A stretch of DNA of 14,029 bases, from the NCBI GenBank assembly GCA_002450295.1, contig DJYX01000229.1, positions 1-14,029 on the forward strand. The letters are read 5' to 3'. Under the pieces are notes generated by a model. The model was not told where the DNA came from. It worked only from the letters and a program-made list of their open reading frames with translations, and did no database searches. A program made the position numbers and the translations under genes. Each line of letters opens with the position of its first letter. The stretch's first letter is position 1. Below, one piece after another: positions 7,518-14,029 of the stretch. The stretch comes from Deltaproteobacteria bacterium UBA6967. Lineage in GTDB: Bacteria > SAR324 > NAC60-12.

Positions 7518-8629
7518 AGAATATAAATTTGCACTCTCAACCAAAGAAATCTTTAACCTATTGGGAACTTGTACGTAAAAAATTTTTAAGGAAACCATAT
7601 GCTGTAATTGGAACTTTTATTGTCATATCAATAATAATATTGGGAATATTTGCCCCCTTCTTCTCACCTTATTCTCCAACGCGAACAGACCGAGAGCGTC
7701 AATACTTTCCTCCCCAAACACTACACTTTTTTGATCAAGGAGGGAACTTCCATCCAAGACCTTTTGTGTACGGAATTACCGAGGAAATGGATCCCAATAC
7801 CTATGAATTTTCATTCATGCCCGATCCAAATCAAAAATTCTTCATTAATTTTTTTACTAAAGGAGAAACGTGGAATTTTTTGGGTATTAATCTAGAAACA
7901 CGGTTGTTTGGTGTTGATCAAACGAAAGGGGAATACATTTATTTAGTAGGGACTGATAATTTAGGAAGAGATATTTTTAGCAAATTATTAATTGGAACAA
8001 GAATAACATTATTGATGGCTTTCCTTGTTGTTGGTACTGCAGGATTGATTGGGATCGTTGTTGGTGTTTGTTCGGGTTACTTTGCTGGGACTTTCGATCT
8101 TGTGACACAAAGATTTGTTGAATTTATTTTAGCCTTTCCAGATCTACCACTTTATTTAGCGCTCCTTGCCTTATTACCAAGAAGAGCTGATGCAGTACTC
8201 GTGTTTATTATGTTCGCCGCGATACTGGTGCTTTTAAGGTGGGCTCAATTCAGTCGTGAGATCAGAGGAATGGTGATCTCAATTAGGAGTCTGGATTATG
8301 TAAGAGCAGCAGAAGCAGTTGGAGCGTCTAGGCCAAGAATTTTATTAAGACACATAGTACCCAACACTACATCCCATATCGTTGTTTGGGTTACCTATCA
8401 ATTGCCTGATGTAATACTCTTGGAGAGCTTTTTATCCTTTCTTGGGGTTGGAGTACAGCCTCCGATGGTTTCTTGGGGAAGTATGCTCAATCAGATTCTT
8501 GATTTTCAATCGTTTAACAGAGCACCTTGGATGATGGCTCCTGTTGCAGGAATCATCCTAACCGTCCTTGCCTTCAACGCAATGGGAGACGGGTTGAGAG
8601 ATGCCGTTGATCCCTATTCAGACAAGTGA
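7514..8629 (+). CDS. ABC transporter permease, OppC/DppC type
   Basis: This 371-residue second channel subunit starts at GTG 7514 inside the upstream stop (GTGA overlap). An N-terminal OppC segment (FLRKPYAVIGTFIVIS, then the first helix) leads into a long soluble insert, about residues 50-145, before the GTDNLGRDIFSKLLIGTRI signature that opens the transporter core. The EAA loop, EAVGASRPRILLRHIVPN, is near residues 266-283, followed by LSFLGVGVQPP. The C-terminus ends GDGLRDAVDP, as usual in the family. Most of the gene is AT-rich (one line at 25%, another at 28%), but the last 100 bases return to about 53% GC, which marks an internal composition boundary. It should pair with the preceding permease as a heterodimer. 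Confidence 0.93.
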   Translation: MKNINLHSQPKKSLTYWELVRKKFLRKPYAVIGTFIVISIIILGIFAPFFSPYSPTRTDRERQYFPPQTLHFFDQGGNFHPRPFVYGITEEMDPNTYEFSFMPDPNQKFFINFFTKGETWNFLGINLETRLFGVDQTKGEYIYLVGTDNLGRDIFSKLLIGTRITLLMAFLVVGTAGLIGIVVGVCSGYFAGTFDLVTQRFVEFILAFPDLPLYLALLALLPRRADAVLVFIMFAAILVLLRWAQFSREIRGMVISIRSLDYVRAAEAVGASRPRILLRHIVPNTTSHIVVWVTYQLPDVILLESFLSFLGVGVQPPMVSWGSMLNQILDFQSFNRAPWMMAPVAGIILTVLAFNAMGDGLRDAVDPYSDK

Positions 8630-10296
8630 GTCAGCCTCCCATGTCAACAAATTCAGATCAAATACTATTGAAGGCGAAGGATATTGAAGTTGGCTTCCCC
8701 ATCATTGAAGGCTTCGTTCAAGCCGTCAGGGGAGTCAGTTTTGATATTATTCAGGGAAAAACACTAGCACTGGTTGGGGAGAGTGGTTCTGGCAAATCTG
8801 TTACTGCCAGGGCTTTGATGGGGATGCTTTCAGAACGCGCTGTGGTTGGAAAGAATACTTCCGTCGAATTCTCAGGACAACAGTTGATTGGCTTGCCAGA
8901 TGAGCGATTACAAAAAATTAGAGGTAGCGCAATCTCGATGATTTTTCAGGAACCAATGACCAGCCTGAATCCACTCTACACGGTTGGGAGTCAAATTATG
9001 GAGAGCATCTTAGCACATCAAAAAATGCCCAAGAAAGAAGCTCGTTTAAGTGCCCTACGACTACTCCAAGAAGTACGAATCCCAAGACCTGAAGCCAGAT
9101 TGGATCAATATCCTCATCAGCTCTCTGGGGGCCAGCGTCAAAGAGTCATGATTGCCTTGGCAATTGCCAATGAACCGAAGTTGTTGATCGCAGATGAACC
9201 AACAACAGCCCTGGATGTAACGATTCAAGCCCAGATTTTGAGGCTGATTAAGGATTTACAGGTCAAGTATGGCATGTCTGTCCTCCTCATCACTCACGAT
9301 CTCAACGTGGTTCGTAAGACGAGTGAGCAGATCTGTGTGATGCGAAACGGAGAGATCGTAGAAAGAGGTTTAACTGAGGAGGTTTTTACCAATCCTCAGC
9401 ATCCCTACACCCAGCATTTGATCCGGAGCGAACCAAAGGGTTCTCCCCCTCCTCTTCAAGGTGACCCACCCTCCAGTCTCAAGGGCGATCAAATTCGAGT
9501 GGTCTTTAAAATAAGACACGGGAGTTTTTTCAACAGAAAAACCGAGGACTTGGTCGCTGTCAACAATGTTGATATCAGAGTCCGAGAGGGTGAATCTGTT
9601 GGAGTAGTGGGTGAATCAGGATCTGGAAAAACAACTCTTGGCTTGGCGTTGATTCGGTTGATCAGTTCTCAGGGGGGAGAGATCCGTTTTGGTGAGCGCA
9701 GGGTTGATAATGTGGAAAGAAAAGATCTGAGAGACTTAAGAACATCGGTCCAAGTTGTTTTCCAAGACCCCTTTTCGTCCTTGAATCCGCGCATGATTGT
9801 CCGACAAATTATTGCTGAAGGTTTGGTGGTCAACAATATCGGCAATAGCGATGCGGATCGTGATGAAATGGTTCGTGTTGCCCTAAAAGATGTGCAGATG
9901 GATCCAGATGTTATGGATAGATTCCCCCATGAATTTTCAGGAGGACAACGCCAGCGAATCGCCATCGCCCGAGCGATGGTGATGAAACCCAAATTTGTGC
10001 TCCTAGATGAGCCTACATCCGCCTTGGATCTTTCTATACAGGCGCAAATCATCGACCTTCTCAAGGATCTTCGGGACAAACACAAACTTTCCTATTTGTT
10101 CATCAGCCATGACTTAAAGGTCATCAAGGCTCTTTGCCACAACGTCCTTGTCATGCAGCATGGGAACGTTGTTGAAGCTGGCCCCACACAGGATGTCTTG
10201 GTTAATCCCCAAAAAGAATATACCAAGGCCTTGGTCAACGCTGCTTTTGAGGTTGTTTCTGACCAACCCCAGAGTACTTCGCAGAACTTCAACTGA
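8626..10296 (+). CDS. Fused double ATP-binding protein of an oligopeptide-type ABC importer
   Basis: This 556-residue protein carries two complete nucleotide-binding domains in tandem, equivalent to DppD and DppF fused in one chain (as in GsiA). Domain 1: Walker A GESGSGKS (51-58), signature LSGGQRQR (166-173), Walker B LLIADEPTTALD (186-197), switch His in THD (223-225). Domain 2: Walker A GESGSGKT (329-336), FSGGQRQR (437-444), LLDEPTSALD (459-468), SHD (494-496). A Pro-rich linker lies near 270-285. All catalytic motifs look intact, so both sites should hydrolyse ATP to drive uptake. GTG 8626 overlaps the permease stop by 4 bases; ATG 8641 is an alternative that loses only five residues. 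GC is back at the level of the flanking genes. Confidence 0.95.
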   Translation: MSQPPMSTNSDQILLKAKDIEVGFPIIEGFVQAVRGVSFDIIQGKTLALVGESGSGKSVTARALMGMLSERAVVGKNTSVEFSGQQLIGLPDERLQKIRGSAISMIFQEPMTSLNPLYTVGSQIMESILAHQKMPKKEARLSALRLLQEVRIPRPEARLDQYPHQLSGGQRQRVMIALAIANEPKLLIADEPTTALDVTIQAQILRLIKDLQVKYGMSVLLITHDLNVVRKTSEQICVMRNGEIVERGLTEEVFTNPQHPYTQHLIRSEPKGSPPPLQGDPPSSLKGDQIRVVFKIRHGSFFNRKTEDLVAVNNVDIRVREGESVGVVGESGSGKTTLGLALIRLISSQGGEIRFGERRVDNVERKDLRDLRTSVQVVFQDPFSSLNPRMIVRQIIAEGLVVNNIGNSDADRDEMVRVALKDVQMDPDVMDRFPHEFSGGQRQRIAIARAMVMKPKFVLLDEPTSALDLSIQAQIIDLLKDLRDKHKLSYLFISHDLKVIKALCHNVLVMQHGNVVEAGPTQDVLVNPQKEYTKALVNAAFEVVSDQPQSTSQNFN

Positions 10297-10337
10297 AGCA
10301 GATGCATTCCACAATTTCATAACTAACAGGAACTAAC

Positions 10338-11711
10338 ATGGTAAAACTATGTTTAATTGGTGCCGGAAGCACTGAGTTCACAAAGAAAATTGTCACCGAT
10401 TTATTGTTGATGCCAGAATTCAAAAATATTGAACTGGCTCTGATGGACATTGACAGTGAAAGATTGCGTGTGTCAGACCTGATTGTTCGAGCTGTAGCCA
10501 GACAAATTGGGGCAAATCCTAAGATCACAATGCACACCGATCGAAGAGAAGCCCTTCGAGGATCCCACTTTGTTCAGACTTCAATTCAGGTGGGTGGTTA
10601 TGACCCTGCGACAAAGATTGATTTTGAGATTCCCAAAAAATATGGCCTGCGTCAGACGATTGCTGACACTTTGGGGGTGGGTGGAATCATGCGTGGACTC
10701 AGAACCATTCCTGTACTCGTAGATATTGGACGGGACATCATGGAAATCTGCCCAGATGCGATCTGGTTGCAGTATGTCAATCCAATGTGCATGAACATGA
10801 TGGCTATCGCCAGACTCGTTCCAGAAGTGAAGACTGTGGGGTTATGCCACTCCGTCCAAGGAACTGCCGAAATGCTTGCTGACGACCTTGGTGAGAAGGT
10901 GGAAGACATCGTGTTCCAATGCGCTGGTATCAATCACATGGCCTTTTATTTAAAGTTCGGTAAGCGCCTCGCTGATGGAACCACCGAGGATCTATACCCA
11001 AGGTTACGTGAACTCGCTCAAAAAATTGCTTCTGGAGAAGATCAGTTCTCCAGCAGAGCCAGAAAACCAAGGCCGGAAGGCCATCGGATGTCTCACCTGA
11101 CCGAAAGGGTGCGCTATGAGATGTTGAATCGAATGGGGTATTTTGTTACCGAGTCGAGTGAACACTTTGCTGAGTATGTACCCTGGTTCATCAAGCGAGA
11201 TCGGCCAGATCTTCTGGAACAATACCAGGTTCCTCTGGATGAATATGTTGACCGTTGCGAATACTCTCTAAAACGCTGGGGCGATTACGCAAACACCCTG
11301 CAGGAGGAAAGCAAGCTGGAAACCTATCGATCCAACGAATACGCGGGAGAGATAATCCGTGCTGCGGTTACCGGAGATGCCGTTGTGATCAATGGGAATG
11401 TGCCCAACAACGGTTTGATTGACAATCTTCCAGCAGAGGCTTGTGTTGAGGTGCCCTGTTTGATTGATCGCTCATGGATTTCACCAACTAAGATTGGTAA
11501 GCTTCCACCCCAACTAGCCGCAATGATGCAGACGAACATCAACGTACAAGAACTCACTGTGGAGGCAATCGCAACCGGCAAGAAAGAGAGCGTCTACCAT
11601 GCAGCGATGATGGACCCTCACACCGCAGCAGAACTATCTCTTGATGACATTTGGAAGCTAACAGATGATATGTTGTCAGCCCATGGCGACATGATTCCAG
11701 CGTTGCACTAA
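10338..11711 (+). CDS. GH4-family glycosidase, complete (third paralogue)
   Basis: This complete 457-residue GH4 protein has the NAD-binding GAGSTEF (8-14), GGIMRGLRTIP (115-125), LQYVNPMCMN (144-153), metal-binding Cys170 in GLCHSVQG and His200 in AGINHM, and TESSEHFAEY further on. It is the close paralogue of the truncated gene at the left edge and shares its C-terminal AELSLDDIW...HGDMIP block. It has about 17 extra residues near 230-258 (a basic, Ser/Arg-rich stretch containing SSRARKPRPEGH) where the other has a short GRMPDGN turn. The start is supported by AGGAA at 10328-10332. It lies 41 bases behind the ATPase gene, probably in the same transcript. Predicted NAD/Mn-dependent alpha-glycosidase; exact sugar unknown. 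Confidence 0.93.
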   Translation: MVKLCLIGAGSTEFTKKIVTDLLLMPEFKNIELALMDIDSERLRVSDLIVRAVARQIGANPKITMHTDRREALRGSHFVQTSIQVGGYDPATKIDFEIPKKYGLRQTIADTLGVGGIMRGLRTIPVLVDIGRDIMEICPDAIWLQYVNPMCMNMMAIARLVPEVKTVGLCHSVQGTAEMLADDLGEKVEDIVFQCAGINHMAFYLKFGKRLADGTTEDLYPRLRELAQKIASGEDQFSSRARKPRPEGHRMSHLTERVRYEMLNRMGYFVTESSEHFAEYVPWFIKRDRPDLLEQYQVPLDEYVDRCEYSLKRWGDYANTLQEESKLETYRSNEYAGEIIRAAVTGDAVVINGNVPNNGLIDNLPAEACVEVPCLIDRSWISPTKIGKLPPQLAAMMQTNINVQELTVEAIATGKKESVYHAAMMDPHTAAELSLDDIWKLTDDMLSAHGDMIPALH

Positions 11712-11782
11712 GAAAACTTGATGATTTCGCTAGTGTATCATGCTTCTGAAAATAGGCTTGGAACATTCAAAGAATTCAGGTC

Positions 11783-11812
11783 ATGACGCTCCCAAAGTGC
11801 TTTTATGACTGA
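11783..11812 (+). other. Nine-codon leader-like ORF overlapping the halogenase start
   Basis: ATG 11783 opens MTLPKCFYD and stops at TGA 11810-11812, so that the ORF spans the halogenase ATG at 11805 in another frame. The halogenase ATG has no good ribosome site, so re-initiation after this short frame could help it. This may equally be chance in a 93-base gap; the site upstream (CAGG, 2 bases away) is poor. Confidence 0.25.
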
Positions 11813-13349
11813 TAATTCATCAATATTTGAGAAAAAGATTGTTGTTCTGGGTGGCGGTACGGCAGGGTGGCTCAGTGCGTTTCTGCTGCAGGACTTTTGT
11901 AGACAGCACGAACTATCTGCGAAGGTAACTGTCATTGAATCCTCCAAGATTCCCGTGATCGGGGTAGGAGAAGGAACTACGGCTATCTTTAAAACCTTTC
12001 TTGATTCCTTTGGTTTAGAAGAAGCCGAGTTCCTCAGTGAGACAAGAGGCACCATCAAATATGGAATACGCCACAAAGACTGGCGGAAGCTGGGCCACCA
12101 CTACGACGGTCCAATCGACGATCCGCACTTTCTCATTCCCCCAGCCGGTGAAGATGGATTTGAGTACCTGAATAGTTATTGCGTTGCTGCGGGACGTTCT
12201 GTTTCAGAGGCTCACCTCTTCCAGATCCTGCTTTCCAAGGGACTTGCTCCAGTAAAAACCCAAAAAGACCAGCTTGTTCCAAACCACCCTTTTCTGCACG
12301 CATACCATATTGACAATGCCTTGGTTGGCCAATATCTCCGCAAAAAGTCCAAAGGAATTCGGATTGTTGATGGAGTCGTCGAAGAGGCCCTCAGGAATTC
12401 AGAAACGGGTCATATCACGTCCCTCAAGATGGATGATGGAGATCTAATTGAAGGAGACTTCTTTATTGACTGCTCTGGATTTCGGAGAATCTTGATTGAG
12501 AAAACTCTTGGCAATGAATGGGTGGATTACTCAGCTGAATTGCCCGTCAATCGTGCAATGCCCTTCTTTCTGGATCTCGACACATCAAAAGAAATTCCCG
12601 CTTACACACTCGCATGGGCTCAAAAATCTGGCTGGATGTGGCAAATTCCCACGCAAGATCGTTTAGGCTGTGGCTATGTGTATTGTGATAAATATTGTAG
12701 CCCCGAGGAAGCTCAAGAAGAGATTGAATCTGTGCTCGGTCATCCGATTGAACCAAGACAGGATCTACGCTTTCAGGTCGGTCGGCTGCAGGACAGTTGG
12801 CAGAGTAACTGTGTGGCAGTAGGTCTTTCGGCAGGCTTTCTCGAACCTCTGGAAGCCACCTCAATTCACAGTACTCTCGTACAGCTAATCCTTTTTGCCA
12901 AAGAATACTTATCCGCTGCACTGAATGGCGATTACAGCGGCAGAAAAGATTTCAACCAGCGAATTGCTCATCAGTTTGATGATTTCAGAACATTTTTGAA
13001 CATCCACTATCGTTCTGAAAGAAGGGACACCCCTTTTTGGGAATTTGTTCATCAAGAATGTTTGGGTGAGGAATCTATTGGGCGATTGGAACGATGGCAG
13101 AAGAGTCTGCCAAAGCGAGAACATTTTGAGGGTTTTCTTTCAGGACTTCCTCACGTCGAAACGCAGTTGTACTTCCCGGTTTTGGATGGACTCGGCCTGC
13201 TTTCTCAGGGGGCTGCACGTCAAGAAATGTCAAACAGGAATCTAAAGCGCCAGGCACAGGAAGAATTGAAGCAACTTCATAGCAAATATCTGGAAATGAT
13301 CCAGGGGAGCTTGGGACACCGAGAGTATCTTTCGAGGATAAGTGCTTAA
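11805..13349 (+). CDS. Flavin-dependent halogenase family protein (tryptophan halogenase-like)
   Basis: This 514-residue protein is close in length to PrnA and RebH (about 530-540). It carries the FAD-binding GGGTAGW (16-22) and VGVGE-type loop IGVGEGTT (52-59). By eye, K85 in RGTIKYGI aligns with the catalytic lysine (K79 of PrnA) that handles hypohalous acid or a chloramine. W277-M-W-Q-I-P282 is the WxWxIP motif that separates halogenases from monooxygenases, and E350 in LEPLEATS aligns with the catalytic glutamate (E346 of PrnA). The enzyme is therefore probably active, using FADH2, O2 and halide; its substrate may be an aromatic compound other than tryptophan. No flavin reductase gene is in the window. 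Members of this family also occur in carbohydrate-use loci of aquatic and plant-associated bacteria without known function. Start ATG 11805 has only a weak ribosome site. Confidence 0.85.
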   Translation: MTDNSSIFEKKIVVLGGGTAGWLSAFLLQDFCRQHELSAKVTVIESSKIPVIGVGEGTTAIFKTFLDSFGLEEAEFLSETRGTIKYGIRHKDWRKLGHHYDGPIDDPHFLIPPAGEDGFEYLNSYCVAAGRSVSEAHLFQILLSKGLAPVKTQKDQLVPNHPFLHAYHIDNALVGQYLRKKSKGIRIVDGVVEEALRNSETGHITSLKMDDGDLIEGDFFIDCSGFRRILIEKTLGNEWVDYSAELPVNRAMPFFLDLDTSKEIPAYTLAWAQKSGWMWQIPTQDRLGCGYVYCDKYCSPEEAQEEIESVLGHPIEPRQDLRFQVGRLQDSWQSNCVAVGLSAGFLEPLEATSIHSTLVQLILFAKEYLSAALNGDYSGRKDFNQRIAHQFDDFRTFLNIHYRSERRDTPFWEFVHQECLGEESIGRLERWQKSLPKREHFEGFLSGLPHVETQLYFPVLDGLGLLSQGAARQEMSNRNLKRQAQEELKQLHSKYLEMIQGSLGHREYLSRISA

Positions 13350-13412
13350 TCCAATTTCAGTCGGTAAATTAGGGCAAGAATTCAAAGAACCCAAAACTTC
13401 ACAGGAAGATTT

Positions 13413-13490
13413 ATGAACCTGATGATTCTGGAGAACTGCACCCTTGTTGATGCCAATTTTCATGAACCAAGGCCTGACACCACCATATGA
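13413..13490 (+). pseudogene. Possible remnant of an amidohydrolase N-terminus (25 codons)
   Basis: ATG 13413, preceded 4 bases away by AGGAAG (13403-13408), opens LMILENCTLVDANFHEPRPD and stops at TGA 13488. This reads like the first beta-strands of a COG1228-type amidohydrolase and resembles the N-terminus of the gene that starts 114 bases later in the same frame (TLYSGGLIYEGLHQVLEG). The 12 codons between its stop and the next ATG are not family-like. It may be what is left of a deleted tandem copy, or a short leader peptide. The resemblance is by eye over about 25 residues, so confidence is modest. Confidence 0.4.
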
Positions 13491-13515
13491 CTTTGCCAAT
13501 GGTTCAATCTGTTCT

Positions 13516-13520
13516 GGAAG
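13516..13520 (+). promoter_or_regulatory. Ribosome binding site of the amidohydrolase gene
   Basis: GGAAG lies 6 bases before ATG 13527, supporting this ATG as the start even though the frame upstream also contains another well-preceded ATG at 13413 that is cut off by a stop. Confidence 0.6.
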
Positions 13521-13526
13521 AATAAA

Positions 13527-14029
13527 ATGGTTAAGCAAACGCTCTATTCTGGGGGTCTGATCTATGAGGGACTTCATCAGGTACTTGAAGGTCAGGCGGT
13601 GCTCGTGGAAAACGAGCGTATTAAGGAAGTTGGCCTAGTTGGTGATTTTCAAGGCTTTGCTGGGGAACTAGTTGACTTCTCCGGAGGCACACTCTTACCA
13701 GGCCTAATCGATTGTCATGTACACTTAATCTACGGGGGGGAGGGTGATCCAAAATCCAAGGTAGGTGGAGCAAAACCTGGTAATTTAGTGATGAGAGCCT
13801 TGGACCGGGCTCAAGAATCACTACGCTCAGGAGTTACCTCCTTGCGTGATCTTGGAGGCAAAGACTTCTTGGAATTCGCTGTGCGAGACGCTTGCAATTC
13901 AGGCCGCCAACTGGGACCAACTATTCTTGCTGCTGGTCAAATGATCTGCATGACTGGCGGGCATGGAAATGCGTTTGGTAGGGTGGCTGATGGTCCTCAT
14001 GAAGTCATCAAGGCAGTTCGTGAGCAGGT
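13527..14029 (+). CDS. Amidohydrolase family protein (imidazolonepropionase-related), 3' partial
   Basis: An open frame of 167 codons runs off the right edge. The N-terminus forms the small beta-sandwich of the amidohydrolase superfamily (TLYSGGLIYEG...AVLVENERIKEVG), followed by TLLPGLIDCHVHL, whose H64-x-H66 is the metal-binding pair at the end of barrel strand 1. GVTSLRDLGG near residue 102-111 and MTGGHGNAFG near 146-155 resemble COG1228 members, which include imidazolonepropionase-like enzymes and carboxypeptidase/prolidase-like enzymes acting on amide bonds. The remaining ligands lie outside the window. No signal peptide is seen, so it is probably cytoplasmic. Its link to the glycoside cluster is uncertain; a 177-base gap separates it from the halogenase, so it may be a separate unit hydrolysing an amide in the same or another substrate. 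Confidence 0.88.
   Translation, partial: MVKQTLYSGGLIYEGLHQVLEGQAVLVENERIKEVGLVGDFQGFAGELVDFSGGTLLPGLIDCHVHLIYGGEGDPKSKVGGAKPGNLVMRALDRAQESLRSGVTSLRDLGGKDFLEFAVRDACNSGRQLGPTILAAGQMICMTGGHGNAFGRVADGPHEVIKAVREQ

Noticed and set aside
9669..10085. 138-codon reverse-strand open frame within the ATPase gene
   Set aside because: It mirrors the second ATPase domain, which has intact motifs; no family features are visible and no ribosome site was identified, so it is a shadow frame. The same holds for the other reverse-strand frames.
11717..11746. Promoter-like TTGATG and TATCAT before the halogenase gene
   Set aside because: Only 12 bases separate the two boxes, too short for a sigma-70 promoter (about 16-18).

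Overview
All genes in this window lie on the + strand, and every gap is under 200 bases. The layout is typical of a bacterial catabolic or biosynthetic gene cluster. By hand counts, GC is about 43-55% in sampled stretches outside the two permease genes. The solute-binding protein has a Sec-type signal peptide without a lipobox cysteine, which favours a Gram-negative, probably environmental or marine, bacterium. I cannot place the genus. No RNA gene, mobile element, CRISPR array or regulator gene was seen.

Left part (1-4187): the 3' two-thirds of a glycoside hydrolase family 4 (GH4) gene, two overlapping phytanoyl-CoA dioxygenase (PhyH)-family oxygenases, then a complete second GH4 gene. Middle (4287-10296): a full Opp/Dpp-type ABC importer, made of a large family-5 binding protein, two permeases and a fused double ATPase, joined by 4-base GTGA overlaps from the first permease onward. 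Right part (10338-14029): a third GH4 gene closely related to the first, a flavin-dependent (tryptophan) halogenase family protein with its main catalytic residues, a short piece resembling an amidohydrolase N-terminus, and the start of an amidohydrolase that runs off the right edge.

Working model (inference): the importer brings in an oligosaccharide or glycoside, not a phosphorylated PTS product. The NAD/Mn-dependent GH4 enzymes cleave or epimerise/oxidise it, while the PhyH oxygenases and flavin enzyme modify the aglycone or sugar. Both PhyH proteins have Gly where the iron-binding Asp of the HxD motif normally sits. This is the pattern of non-heme iron halogenases, and it occurs near an apparently intact flavin-dependent halogenase. 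That combination is the most interesting feature here. Secondary oddities are an AT-rich composition island over the permeases, an out-of-frame strong start at the first permease, and the duplicated amidohydrolase start.
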